Of a stretch of 64,000 nt of DNA, positions 8,282 to 16,195 are shown piece by piece (the first letter of the stretch is position 1; every line of letters starts with the position of its first letter). This DNA is from Verrucomicrobiota bacterium. GTDB lineage: Bacteria; Verrucomicrobiota; Verrucomicrobiia; JADLBR01. Location: contig JAKQKQ010000041.1 of the NCBI GenBank assembly GCA_029560585.1, positions 33,413 to 97,412 of the forward strand. Direction: 5' to 3'. The position numbers and the translations under genes were made by a program. Under the pieces are notes generated by a model. It did not search any database, had not been told where the DNA came from, and saw nothing but the letters and a program-made list of their open reading frames with translations.

Positions 8282-10768
8282 TCAATTGGCCAGTTCGGCT
8301 CCCGTCGCGCCGTCCAGAAGAAGGGCCTTGGGGTTCAAGTCGAGCGGGAATTCGATGATCCCGTCCTTGATCGTGACAGCCGACCGGTTGCCCATATGGT
8401 CCGAGACGGAGGCGCGCGCCGCATCCGTCCTGACGCAGACGCCACGCGGCGTCTCGGCCCCCCACTCCCAGCCAGCGAGGACGATCCCTCGGAAACCCTG
8501 CTTTTCGCCCTTGAACCGGTAGAGGTGAAGCGGATGGCGCGAGAGGAGGCGACCGTCGGCGTCAAGGCCTTGGAAAATCGCGGTCAGGGCCGCGAAGGAA
8601 GCATAGCCGGCACGCGGGCGGAAGCCGGCCGTGATGAGTCCGTAACCCGGCTCGCCTCCCTCCAGCCATCCCGTCGCGCGCAGGTTGTACCAAATGTAAT
8701 CGCGCGAACCCCATGACCATGCGTAAAGCGTCTTCGCCCATACCGTCCGCGCCACCTCCAGCTCGGCGTCACCGAAACTGGTCAGCGCCGTTTCGTGCGA
8801 CGTCCACGGCCTGTTCTTCATGCCGGTGCGTTCGCGGAGCGGGAAGAACTTTTCCTGCAGGCTTTTGACGTACGAATCGAACGTGCCGTGACAGTGGAGA
8901 GCCCACACGTCATACAGATCGGGCTCCTCAGCGAAGCGCTCGATCAGTCCGGGATTCGTCCGGGACCAGTCCACTGTACCCGCGGTGGAGGCGGCGGCCC
9001 AGCCGTTGGGCGTCACGCATGCCGCGGGGCACCCCGCGTGAACGCCTTCCATAGCTTCGCGCTGCATGCGCACCGCCTCATCGTGAGTGAGCGTATTCGT
9101 CGTCACGAGGTCCCATTCGTTCCCGATCTCGTAATAATCGATCTGTGTCCCGTAGCGGGCCGCGATCACATGGCAGAAATCGCGCAGAAGGTCCGGTCGG
9201 CTGGGAAGGCACCCGTTGCGGCGGACACCCTGGCGCGCCTTTAGAATCTCCGGATCCACCGCCCATCCGGGCGTGGATTGGACGATGATATCGAGGGACA
9301 GGCCCGCGTCGCGCAGGCGGCGCAGGAGGTCGTCGGCCTTCGACCAATCATAGACGCCTGGACGGGGCATCACGCCGCCGAACATGAACCCGTAATCCGT
9401 GCGCGTGAACTTCGCGCCGGCGGCCACGAGCGCGTCGATGGTGGGGTCCACGAGATCCGGAAGATAACGGATGCCATGGTAGTGGATGCCGAAGCGAAAC
9501 TTGGGTTTGGAGACGATCGGCGTCCGCTCGTGGAGATCGATGAACGCGAAACGCGACTCGTGCTCCATCGTCGAGCCGTCCGTGCCGCGCACGTCCGCCG
9601 TCAGATACCACATGCCCTTCGCGGGCAACGGCCATGGAACGGGGATCCGCACCGTCTCGCCGGACGCGAGCGTCCGGTGAAAGGGGATCTCGAAGCGGCG
9701 GTCGAACCCGTCCGCGAAACGCAAGGTGGTTCCCCACGTTTGCGGCGTGTCCGCCGGATTGTGGATCACGACGACGGGCCGCTCGCTCGCCTTTTCGGCG
9801 CGGACGATGTGTAGGAAATTCCCCGTCTCGACGTCCATGCGGAACGCTTCGGCGGAGGTCTGCTCGAACTCGCCCTCGGCCCTGACGATTTTCCACGGGC
9901 CTTTGGGAGAGTCGGCGGAGGGTTCAAAGTCGAGCCTCACGAACTGAAATTGGCTCAGGCGCGAGAGGTCGCAGGGGAAGCGCAACGTGCCATCGGTCGT
10001 GCTGGCCGTCAGGTTGGTCATCGCACCTTGCATCGCGTTTCCGCAAGAGTCATGGGAGAGGACGAGCGTGGCCGTGCCGCGGAACGGGGGGGAAATCGTG
10101 AACGTGAGCGCCTTTGCGCCGGGGAACGGAGTCGCGCCGGGGTACGTGGTATCGACGGAGATCGGCTCAACTGATCGGACCGGCCGCGCGACCGTCGCGG
10201 CTCGCGTCTCCTCCTCCAGTCGCGCGAAAACAACATCGCCCGCACCGCTGTCGTGCGAATAGTGCGCGTTGATCGCCGTCAGGCGGACAGGGGCGTCCAT
10301 GCGCCCATTGGCCTTGACGCCGCCGCCCCATGGGCGCCCGTGACCGGCTTCGCTGAAGGTGTAGCTGCAACGGAGCGTGCCGTCCGCCAGGTTTGTCTTG
10401 ATCTTGCGCGGCGAAAATTGGAACGTCTCGCCGTCGCGGTCCGTGAGATTGATCGCCATCGCTTTCGTCACCCGGCGAAACGGGGCCTTGCGCATGACGA
10501 GGACCACCCCTTGCCCCAGCCATGGGCGCGCCTTGGCCAATCGCTCGGGCACCGTCAGCGTACACCACGGCGGGGTGGGGTTCATCTTCGAGGCGTCCAA
10601 ATGGACGTGAAGCCCGTCCGACTTCGCCTCCAGTTGCGCGGCGGCCTCGGCCGGATCCAGATACTTTCCCGGCTCGAGGTTGAATGTGTTCTCCGGATCG
10701 GCGAAATCGATGATCGTTTCACCGGCGGCCATGCCGAGCATCAAAACGGCCACTATCAGATTATTCAT
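8282..10768 (-). CDS. Secreted clan-A (TIM-barrel) glycoside hydrolase
   Basis: The 828-aa protein has a signal peptide (residues 1-16), a long beta-rich N-terminal region (about 20-410) and a TIM barrel (about 420-740). The barrel shows the clan GH-A retaining residues: the acid/base in YEIGNEWD (N550, E551) and a likely nucleophile in TSHETAL (E659). The order PGVYDWSKADDLLRRLRDAG, then the NE motif, is seen in GH39-like and related beta-glycosidases. A final beta domain (about 745-828) includes a PLDLNPKALLL segment. It should hydrolyse glycosides outside the cytoplasm; family and substrate are uncertain. The start is ATG 10768; the ribosome site is weak. Confidence 0.75.
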   Translation of the reverse strand: MNNLIVAVLMLGMAAGETIIDFADPENTFNLEPGKYLDPAEAAAQLEAKSDGLHVHLDASKMNPTPPWCTLTVPERLAKARPWLGQGVVLVMRKAPFRRVTKAMAINLTDRDGETFQFSPRKIKTNLADGTLRCSYTFSEAGHGRPWGGGVKANGRMDAPVRLTAINAHYSHDSGAGDVVFARLEEETRAATVARPVRSVEPISVDTTYPGATPFPGAKALTFTISPPFRGTATLVLSHDSCGNAMQGAMTNLTASTTDGTLRFPCDLSRLSQFQFVRLDFEPSADSPKGPWKIVRAEGEFEQTSAEAFRMDVETGNFLHIVRAEKASERPVVVIHNPADTPQTWGTTLRFADGFDRRFEIPFHRTLASGETVRIPVPWPLPAKGMWYLTADVRGTDGSTMEHESRFAFIDLHERTPIVSKPKFRFGIHYHGIRYLPDLVDPTIDALVAAGAKFTRTDYGFMFGGVMPRPGVYDWSKADDLLRRLRDAGLSLDIIVQSTPGWAVDPEILKARQGVRRNGCLPSRPDLLRDFCHVIAARYGTQIDYYEIGNEWDLVTTNTLTHDEAVRMQREAMEGVHAGCPAACVTPNGWAAASTAGTVDWSRTNPGLIERFAEEPDLYDVWALHCHGTFDSYVKSLQEKFFPLRERTGMKNRPWTSHETALTSFGDAELEVARTVWAKTLYAWSWGSRDYIWYNLRATGWLEGGEPGYGLITAGFRPRAGYASFAALTAIFQGLDADGRLLSRHPLHLYRFKGEKQGFRGIVLAGWEWGAETPRGVCVRTDAARASVSDHMGNRSAVTIKDGIIEFPLDLNPKALLLDGATGAELAN

Positions 10769-10918
10769 TTCCCGCGTTTACATCTGGTCGACGTCCGCCG
10801 TTTTTCGGACAGCCTGGTGCTTTCAAAACGGAACGGTGTTCTCATGATTCGCTCCGGTCTCGTCTCTCGGCGGTTTTTATACGTTTTTCACTGATTCTGA
10901 GAATCGTAAATGGCGATG

Positions 10919-10990
10919 CTGTTATACCACGGCAGATACTCCAACAAGAGGAGGGGCCAGCGCGCGAAGGGCGGGCCATGCGCGCAACGG
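10919..10990 (+). mobile_element. Second relic of the IS91-type transposase C-terminus
   Basis: The plus strand reads YHGRYSNKRRGQRAKGG here, sharing the YSNKxRGQRA core with the relic near 3083-3115, with about 25 of 32 bases identical across the core by eye. No longer frame joins it. The rest of 10769-11106 has no gene that I can see; the promoter of the glycosidase should lie within its first 100 bases. Confidence 0.35.
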
Positions 10991-11106
10991 CGATGGCACC
11001 GGCACGCCCGAGGCTGGACCGCTGGCGCAAGGGTGGGATCGAGAATCCGACGAATCACCACGGATCGGGGGCCAGTCCGGATGGGTGGTTGTCAACGTGG
11101 GGCTGG

Positions 11107-11742
11107 TCATCGCCGCCGCAACAGGGCCGACCATGCGAGGGGATGTGGTCCGCTCTCGGACTCGGTCGAGCGGAACTGTGTCTCGCGGAGTTCGACGGGG
11201 GCGAAGAGAGGTTCGAGTTCCTGGCACAGTTCACCGGCAGTCATGCGCGGCGGACCCTGGTCGGCGGGGCGCGGATCGTTTGCGTTGCCGACAAGGGAGA
11301 GCCAGAGGCTGCCCGGGTGCGTCACCCGTTTGAGGAACTCCAGCAGATCCGGCAGCAGTCCCAGCCGCACGCAATGATAGAAGCCGCCGTCGAAGAGGAA
11401 CGGAAACGGCTCGCCGAATTGGGCGAGTTGGCGGAAGTCCGCGGCGCGGAAGTCGATGCGCGCGCCCGCGGTCGTTGCCTTCGCCGTGGCCTGTTCGATC
11501 GCGCGGGGCACGAGATCGAACGCTGTGACGCTGAAGCCGCGCCGTGCCAGATGAATGGCGCTGGTGCCGGTGCCGCAGCCCATTTCGAGCGCACGCGACG
11601 GGGGAATCGACCACTCGCGGAGCACCCGATCCAGGGCGTGGATTGCGGAATGATGGTTCCATGGGGTGTCGCCGTCGGCATAGCGGGCGTGCCAGTCGAT
11701 GGAACCGCGGTCCGGATTGGCGGATTGTGGGGCGTCTTTCAT
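11107..11742 (-). CDS. Class I SAM-dependent methyltransferase
   Basis: The ATG at 11742 gives 211 aa; a GTG at 11790 would add 16 residues. The AdoMet-binding signature is clear: ALEMGCGTGTSAIHLARRGF (motif I), VTAFDLVPRAIEQA (the acidic strand-2 end, D of FDL) and IDFRAADFRQL. An FDGGFYHCVR segment follows, where many small-molecule methyltransferases have motif IV. The opening DWHARYADGDTPWNHHS resembles thiopurine/tellurite-resistance-type methyltransferases (TehB/TPMT group), which methylate thiols, selenium or tellurium compounds. This substrate is only an inference. The gene lies just downstream of the SRPBCC gene on the same strand. Confidence 0.8.
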   Translation of the reverse strand: MKDAPQSANPDRGSIDWHARYADGDTPWNHHSAIHALDRVLREWSIPPSRALEMGCGTGTSAIHLARRGFSVTAFDLVPRAIEQATAKATTAGARIDFRAADFRQLAQFGEPFPFLFDGGFYHCVRLGLLPDLLEFLKRVTHPGSLWLSLVGNANDPRPADQGPPRMTAGELCQELEPLFAPVELRETQFRSTESESGPHPLAWSALLRRR

Positions 11743-11796
11743 GCCGCGGAGCTTGCGGCGGGCACGGGGGAGGTCAAGGACCACGCCCAAGAGGCC

Positions 11797-12279
11797 TCAC
11801 CCGAACAGGTCGAGGAGCCTCGCCTGCCGGAAGCGAAAGATGCGGGCGAGGTCGCGCCGCACGAACAGCCTGTCCACCAGCGGGCCGCCTGGCACGGCGT
11901 AGCGGACGCGGTCGGCCACCAGGGTCCCGCCGTCGTGCCCCGCAAAGGTGTGCTCGTGGATCCACGCGCGATACGGGCCGCGCCGCTGCTCGTCCACGAA
12001 GCGGTGCGGCGGCTCCCACGCGATGATCTCGCTCCGCCATCGCAGCGGGATCCCCCGCAGGCGCAGCCGGTAGTCTATTGGCGCGCCGACTCTCATGGCC
12101 ACCGGCAGCGGCGTCAGGATCTCGAATCTCAGCCACCGTGGCGTGATGGCGTCCAGGTTGCCCGCGTCCGCGAAAAACGGGAACACCTCCTTGGGCGGCC
12201 TCGGCAGCCAGAGATCGCAGGCAAGGAGGCTCATGCCCCCCTGCCGCCCGAATCGGATGACCGGATCGATCTGGCCCAT
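11797..12279 (-). CDS. SRPBCC-superfamily ligand-binding protein
   Basis: A 160-aa protein (or 145 aa from an internal ATG at MSLLACDLW). It shows the START/SRPBCC layout: LWLPRPPKEVFPFFADAGNL (strand and helix 1), ITPRWLRFEI, IDYRLRLRGIPLRWRSEI, WEPPHRFVDEQRRGPYRAW, HEHTFAGHDGGTLVADRVRY and a C-terminal helix RIFRFRQARLLDLF. Close relatives are annotated as CDP-paratose 2-epimerase-like or cyclase/dehydrase-like helix-grip proteins that bind hydrophobic ligands. No catalytic residue set is known. It is followed within 60 bases by the methyltransferase, suggesting co-transcription. Confidence 0.75.
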   Translation of the reverse strand: MGQIDPVIRFGRQGGMSLLACDLWLPRPPKEVFPFFADAGNLDAITPRWLRFEILTPLPVAMRVGAPIDYRLRLRGIPLRWRSEIIAWEPPHRFVDEQRRGPYRAWIHEHTFAGHDGGTLVADRVRYAVPGGPLVDRLFVRRDLARIFRFRQARLLDLFG

Positions 12280-12289
12280 GGGAAAAGCT

Positions 12290-12534
12290 ACACGCGATCG
12301 GCCGGGTGCCTAATCAGCGCGGACTCGAGAATCGCCAGAGGGTCGCCGGGCACCTCAGCTTTCAGGCGTACGCCTCGGGCGGCGTGACCACCTGGCGAGT
12401 GGGGGACGGACAGGACCATGGTGGTCAGCGTCGTAAATAACGGTGATGGGACCGAGGAGGTCCTGGAGCGCGACAACGTCCCCAGCGGGAATGTCCCGCG
12501 CCGCTTCCTGACGCTGGTGGTCGGGAGAAAGTGA
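12290..12534 (+). pseudogene. Relic of the C-terminus of a secreted PVC-type protein
   Basis: Two overlapping frames join, with one shift near 12405-12420. The first reads SFQAYASGGVTTWRVGDGQ. The second reads TMVVSVVNNGDGTEEVLERD then NVPSGNVPRRFLTLVVGRK and stops at 12534. The ending resembles the D-x-(V/L)-P-x-(G/S)-x-xPRRFLRLxV tail that I recall from large secreted Verrucomicrobiota/Lentisphaerota proteins. No full gene lies upstream, because the methyltransferase/SRPBCC pair occupies the other strand. I take it as leftover of a transferred or deleted gene; the resemblance is from memory only. Confidence 0.3.
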
Positions 12535-13106
12535 GCAGCGCGCATCGGGTGGTAGTACGAGGTTTGGCAGGTGCGTTCCGAAAATCGCCCCACGTTGGCC
12601 CCACACGCGTCAGGACCGTCCAGAGGCCTGGCCTGCCCGCATTCCGCTGAACAAATCGCGCCCTGGGGCCATCCTCGCGCGTTCCCGGGGCATCGTGGCG
12701 GGGATCCGGGCACATCGTGTCTGGTCCCCGGGGATAGGACATGGGACGTACTACGCCACCGTGGGACATGTTGTGACGGGTTGCGATGCGGTTCGACAAC
12801 ATGAATACGACGGGCCGCCGTCATATTTTTCACGTGAAAGGTCCCGGCCGTTTTAAATCTGTCACGCGTGACAGTTTTCGGGCCGCTAGAGCCACCCGGC
12901 CGTGACGGATGTGACGCTGTGACGCCGATCCGGGTAAAAGTCCCCATAGAAATCTCCCCGCGGGACTTTACCCATTTTGCCGTCATTCCGTCACGGGCGT
13001 CACCTTCTCCCGGGACGGCTGTGGCCGGGCGGCATCTTCGCGCCTGGGGTGGTGCGGGGTCTGGCTCCATTCAAATCCGTCAGGTCTTGCGGATTTGGCG
13101 CGCCCC
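12535..13106. other. Non-coding stretch, no gene supported
   Basis: The 570 bases contain only arginine- and proline-rich shadow frames without start signals or family motifs. The stretch has several GTGACG/CGTCAC words, including CTGTCACGCGTGACAG, an exact 16-bp palindrome at 12859-12874, followed by a run of further GTGAC repeats to about 12925. The palindrome could be an operator, but the nearest gene start in either direction is not adjacent. Confidence 0.3.
12859..12874. promoter_or_regulatory. 16-bp palindrome CTGTCACGCGTGACAG, possible operator
   Basis: A perfect palindrome in a non-coding stretch, with additional GTGACG words at 12902, 12909 and 12917. It is about 230 bases beyond the end of the cyclase gene and not close to any start codon, so an operator role is only a guess. 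Confidence 0.25.
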
Positions 13107-13967
13107 TCAATCGAAGGTGTGGAAGTCCCAGTGTCCGGAGAAGCCGGCCACGCTGCAACGGCCCGCGGGGCGTGTGGCGATGGGCGGCGGGAGCCTCTCG
13201 GCGGCGGCGGCGCTCAGGAGCCTGGGGAGGCCGAGGTCTTTGGCGAGCTTCTCCATGCGGAAGGCGAAGTTGACCTCCGGGCCGATGACGACCTCGCCGC
13301 TGAGCTGCCCGGAGAAGGTGGCCACGCCGTGGTGGAGGATGAAGCGGAAGTGGGGCTGGCCGTCCTGGAGGGCGCGCAGGCCCAGGGCGGCGCGCGCGAC
13401 CCTCTCGGCGCTGCCCTCGCGGCACGGCCAGTAGGCGAAGAAGCCGTCGCCGAGGAACTTGTTGAGGGTGCCGGCCTCCCCCTCGACCGCGGCGCGGCAG
13501 GAGGCGATCCAGTGGCCCACCATCTTGCCCAGCGGCGCGGGCTCCATGGCGCGGCTCATGGCGCTGTAGCCCTCGATGTCGGCCACCAGGAACCAGCAGG
13601 TGCGCTGGCGTATGTCGATGGCGGTGCCCGCCGGCGAGCCGTGCCCCGGCACCGGGGTCTGGGAGACGCCGCTCTGGCGGAACAGGAACGACTCGTCGCC
13701 CAGCCCGATGCGGTCCCCGTCGTGCAATGGCATGGGGCGCACCAGGGGCTGGCCGTTGACGTAGGTGCCGTTCTGACTGCCCATGTCCGCGATCCAGAAC
13801 TCCGACGGGCCCTGCCTGTGGATGGAGGCGTGGTGCCGGGAGATCTTCTCGGAGGAGAGCACCAGGTCGTTCTCCTCGGCGCGGCCCATCGACAGGCGGT
13901 CGACGACCGGAAGGGAGTGGCCGGAGGGGGCCTCGATCCACGCCGAGAGCTTGGGGGCGTCGGCCAT
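13107..13967 (-). CDS. FHA domain-class III nucleotidyl cyclase fusion
   Basis: The 286-aa cytoplasmic protein has an N-terminal FHA domain (about 8-97: SMGRAEENDLVL, KISRHHASI, GSQNGTYVNGQPL), which binds phosphothreonine. A class III cyclase domain follows (about 120-280). The two metal-binding Asp are visible as D130 (FLVADIEGYS) and D174 (FLGDGFF). K170, four residues before D174, sits where adenine-selecting Lys is found. N233 and R237 in EVNFAFRME match the transition-state pair. It therefore looks catalytically complete and probably makes cAMP. Divergent transcription from two Ser/Thr kinase genes, with a 128-base gap, suggests that the FHA domain reads their phosphorylation. The start ATG 13967 fits the FHA fold. 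Confidence 0.85.
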   Translation of the reverse strand: MADAPKLSAWIEAPSGHSLPVVDRLSMGRAEENDLVLSSEKISRHHASIHRQGPSEFWIADMGSQNGTYVNGQPLVRPMPLHDGDRIGLGDESFLFRQSGVSQTPVPGHGSPAGTAIDIRQRTCWFLVADIEGYSAMSRAMEPAPLGKMVGHWIASCRAAVEGEAGTLNKFLGDGFFAYWPCREGSAERVARAALGLRALQDGQPHFRFILHHGVATFSGQLSGEVVIGPEVNFAFRMEKLAKDLGLPRLLSAAAAERLPPPIATRPAGRCSVAGFSGHWDFHTFD

Positions 13968-14095
13968 GATCGACGACCTTTATCGGAATGCGCGGCCGAC
14001 CAGAAGCCGAAAGTGGGCGCCGCTGGCCAGAATTTTCTCGGCTTGGAGGGGGGCGGGGCGCATAACTTGCGGCGCATGGAGGAGGGCGGCTGACG

Positions 14096-16186
14096 ATGGC
14101 CGAGGCGACGAGCGGAGGAGGCGGGACCTACATCGACCCGCTGGTGGGGGCCCGGCTCGGGGGCTACCTGATCGAGGCGCCGCTGGGGCGCGGCGCGATG
14201 GGGGCGGTCTACCGGGCGGTGCAGATGTCGCTCAACCGCCGGGTGGCGCTCAAGGTGATGGTCTCGCACCTCTCGGGGCGGGCGGACCTGGTGGCGCGTT
14301 TCCGCAGGGAGGCGATGGCGGCCGCCGCGCTGAACCACCCGAACATCGTCCAGGTGCATGATTTCGGGGAGGACGGGGGGGTCTGCTTCTACGTGATGGA
14401 GCTGATCGACGGGCTCAGCCTCGGGGACTACCTCAACCGCGGCGAGAGGTTCAGCGAGCGGGAGCTGATCGAGGTGGGCCGCGAGGTGACGCTGGCGTTA
14501 CAGGCCGCGCACGAGGCGGGGATCATCCACCGCGACATCAAGCCCGACAACCTCATGCTCAACGGCGCGGGGATGGTGAAGCTCGCCGACCTGGGGCTGG
14601 CCCGGGTCCACGACCTGGACAGCGACGTGGCGCTGACCCTGAGCGGGGTGAGCATGGGCACGCCCCTGTACATGTCCCCGGAGCAGGCGCAGGGGGAGAA
14701 GACCGTCGACCACCGCGCGGACTTCTACGCGCTGGGGGCGACATTGTTCCATCTGGCCACGGGCCGCGTGCCCTTCGAGGGGCAGACCGCCGGGGCGATA
14801 CTGGGCAGGCAGCTGGCCGGCCACGTGCCCGCGGCGCGGGCGTTCAGCCCGTCGCTGGGGCAGGGCTTCTCGGACCTGCTGCGCTGGATGATGGCCACGC
14901 ACCCGGTCAATCGCCCGAACACCCACGCGCAGATCCTGGAGGCGCTGGAGCGCTGCCTCGCCGACGCGATCCGCAGGGAGAGCGCGGGCTCGTTGGGCAC
15001 CTCGCGCATCGTGTCCAGCACCGTGGCGCCCGCACCCAGGCCCGAGATGCCGGCCAAGCAGGTGGAGGTGTTCGTCAAACAGGGCAAGGGCTGGCCGATA
15101 TGGGCCGGCTGCGGGGCCGCGTTCGCGGCGATACTGGTGGCCGGGTGGTTCGCGACACGGCCGGCGGCTGAACCGGTGCAGGTTTCAACCACGAAGGACG
15201 CGGAGATCACGAAGCCGGTACAAGCGATGCCGGCCGCCGCCGCTTCGGCGCCCGCCCCAGTGGAGGAGTTGAAGATCCTGGGCGATCTCGCCAGGTTGCC
15301 CGCGGCACCTCCGACACCGCCTCCCGCGGCGGCATCACCGGCGGCCATGCCGGTGGCGCAAGAAGCGGAGAAGAAGCCGGAGGCGGCCGCGCCGACACCG
15401 CCACCGGTGATGCCTGCTTCCACGGCGGCCAAGCCGCTGGCCACGCCCCAGGAGCTGATGTCGGCGACGAAGGAGAGGCCCTTCGTCAATTCCCTCGGGA
15501 TGAAGTTCGTCCCGATCCCGGGGACGAAGGTGCTGTTCTGCATCTGGGAGACGCGGGTGAGGGATTTCGAGGCGTTCCTGAAGGAGAGCGGGTACAAATG
15601 GGATTTCAAGCCGCCCTTCGAGCAGACGCCAGACCATCCCGCGGTGGCAATCTCGTGGGACGACGCCAAGGCGTTTTGCGCGTGGCTGGGCGCGAAAGAG
15701 GGGCTGGAGTACCGCCTGCCGACCGACGAAGAGTGGCACGCAGCCGCCGGGAAGGACGAGTTCCCATGGGGCGACGACTGGCCGCCGCCCGAAGGCATCG
15801 GGAATTTCGCGGGCGAAGAGTTGAAGCAGGCGGGCTTCAAGGGTCCGGTCCTTGAGGGCCACCGCGACGACCATCCGTGGACCGCGCCGGTTGGCAGCTA
15901 CAAGCCGAATAGGGACGGATTGTATGATTTCGTGGGCAATGTCCAAGAGTTTAACGAGGATTGGTACACGGAAGCCACTTACAACAGACACATGAAAGCC
16001 AAAGGGTTTCCGCCATTCGCCGACCAGGTGGCGGACTACAAGACCGGCACCGTTCGCAAGGTGAATCGGGGCGCGTGCTGGCGGTCTCCGTATCGCAGTG
16101 ATTTCCCCGTGGACAGTTGCTACTCGGGTACTCCTGACATGCGTCGCGATACTGTCGGTTTCCGCTGCGTCCTAGTGCTGCCGTAG
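14096..16186 (+). CDS. Transmembrane Ser/Thr kinase with C-terminal FGE-sulfatase-type domain
   Basis: The 696-aa protein has a Hanks-type kinase domain (about 20-290): GRGAMGAVYR, catalytic K53, HRDIKPDN (D147), DLGLAR in place of DFG, and GTPLYMSPEQAQ. One membrane helix (about 333-353) leads to an Ala/Pro-rich linker (about 360-455) and an FGE/SUMF1-type domain (about 460-696: FVNSLGMKFVPIPGTKVLFC, CIWETRVRDFEAF, YRLPTDEEWHAAAG, VGFRCVLVL). The kinase faces the cytoplasm and the FGE domain lies outside. The paired active-site Cys of true FGE (LCxxxxC type) are absent, so the domain probably binds a ligand rather than making formylglycine. The next kinase starts 9 bases after the stop. Confidence 0.88.
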   Translation: MAEATSGGGGTYIDPLVGARLGGYLIEAPLGRGAMGAVYRAVQMSLNRRVALKVMVSHLSGRADLVARFRREAMAAAALNHPNIVQVHDFGEDGGVCFYVMELIDGLSLGDYLNRGERFSERELIEVGREVTLALQAAHEAGIIHRDIKPDNLMLNGAGMVKLADLGLARVHDLDSDVALTLSGVSMGTPLYMSPEQAQGEKTVDHRADFYALGATLFHLATGRVPFEGQTAGAILGRQLAGHVPAARAFSPSLGQGFSDLLRWMMATHPVNRPNTHAQILEALERCLADAIRRESAGSLGTSRIVSSTVAPAPRPEMPAKQVEVFVKQGKGWPIWAGCGAAFAAILVAGWFATRPAAEPVQVSTTKDAEITKPVQAMPAAAASAPAPVEELKILGDLARLPAAPPTPPPAAASPAAMPVAQEAEKKPEAAAPTPPPVMPASTAAKPLATPQELMSATKERPFVNSLGMKFVPIPGTKVLFCIWETRVRDFEAFLKESGYKWDFKPPFEQTPDHPAVAISWDDAKAFCAWLGAKEGLEYRLPTDEEWHAAAGKDEFPWGDDWPPPEGIGNFAGEELKQAGFKGPVLEGHRDDHPWTAPVGSYKPNRDGLYDFVGNVQEFNEDWYTEATYNRHMKAKGFPPFADQVADYKTGTVRKVNRGACWRSPYRSDFPVDSCYSGTPDMRRDTVGFRCVLVLP

Positions 16187-16195
16187 TTCCCGCCC

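Noticed and set aside
10978..12387. 469-aa plus-strand frame across the methyltransferase/SRPBCC pair
   Set aside because: It reads through the opposite strand of two clear genes and has no domain of its own.
12288..13070. 260-aa minus-strand frame
   Set aside because: No motif, no ribosome site, and its composition is unlike the neighbours; the stretch is treated as non-coding with a relic.
13095..14093. 332-aa plus-strand frame over the FHA-cyclase gene
   Set aside because: It is the reverse complement of a well-defined FHA-cyclase gene.
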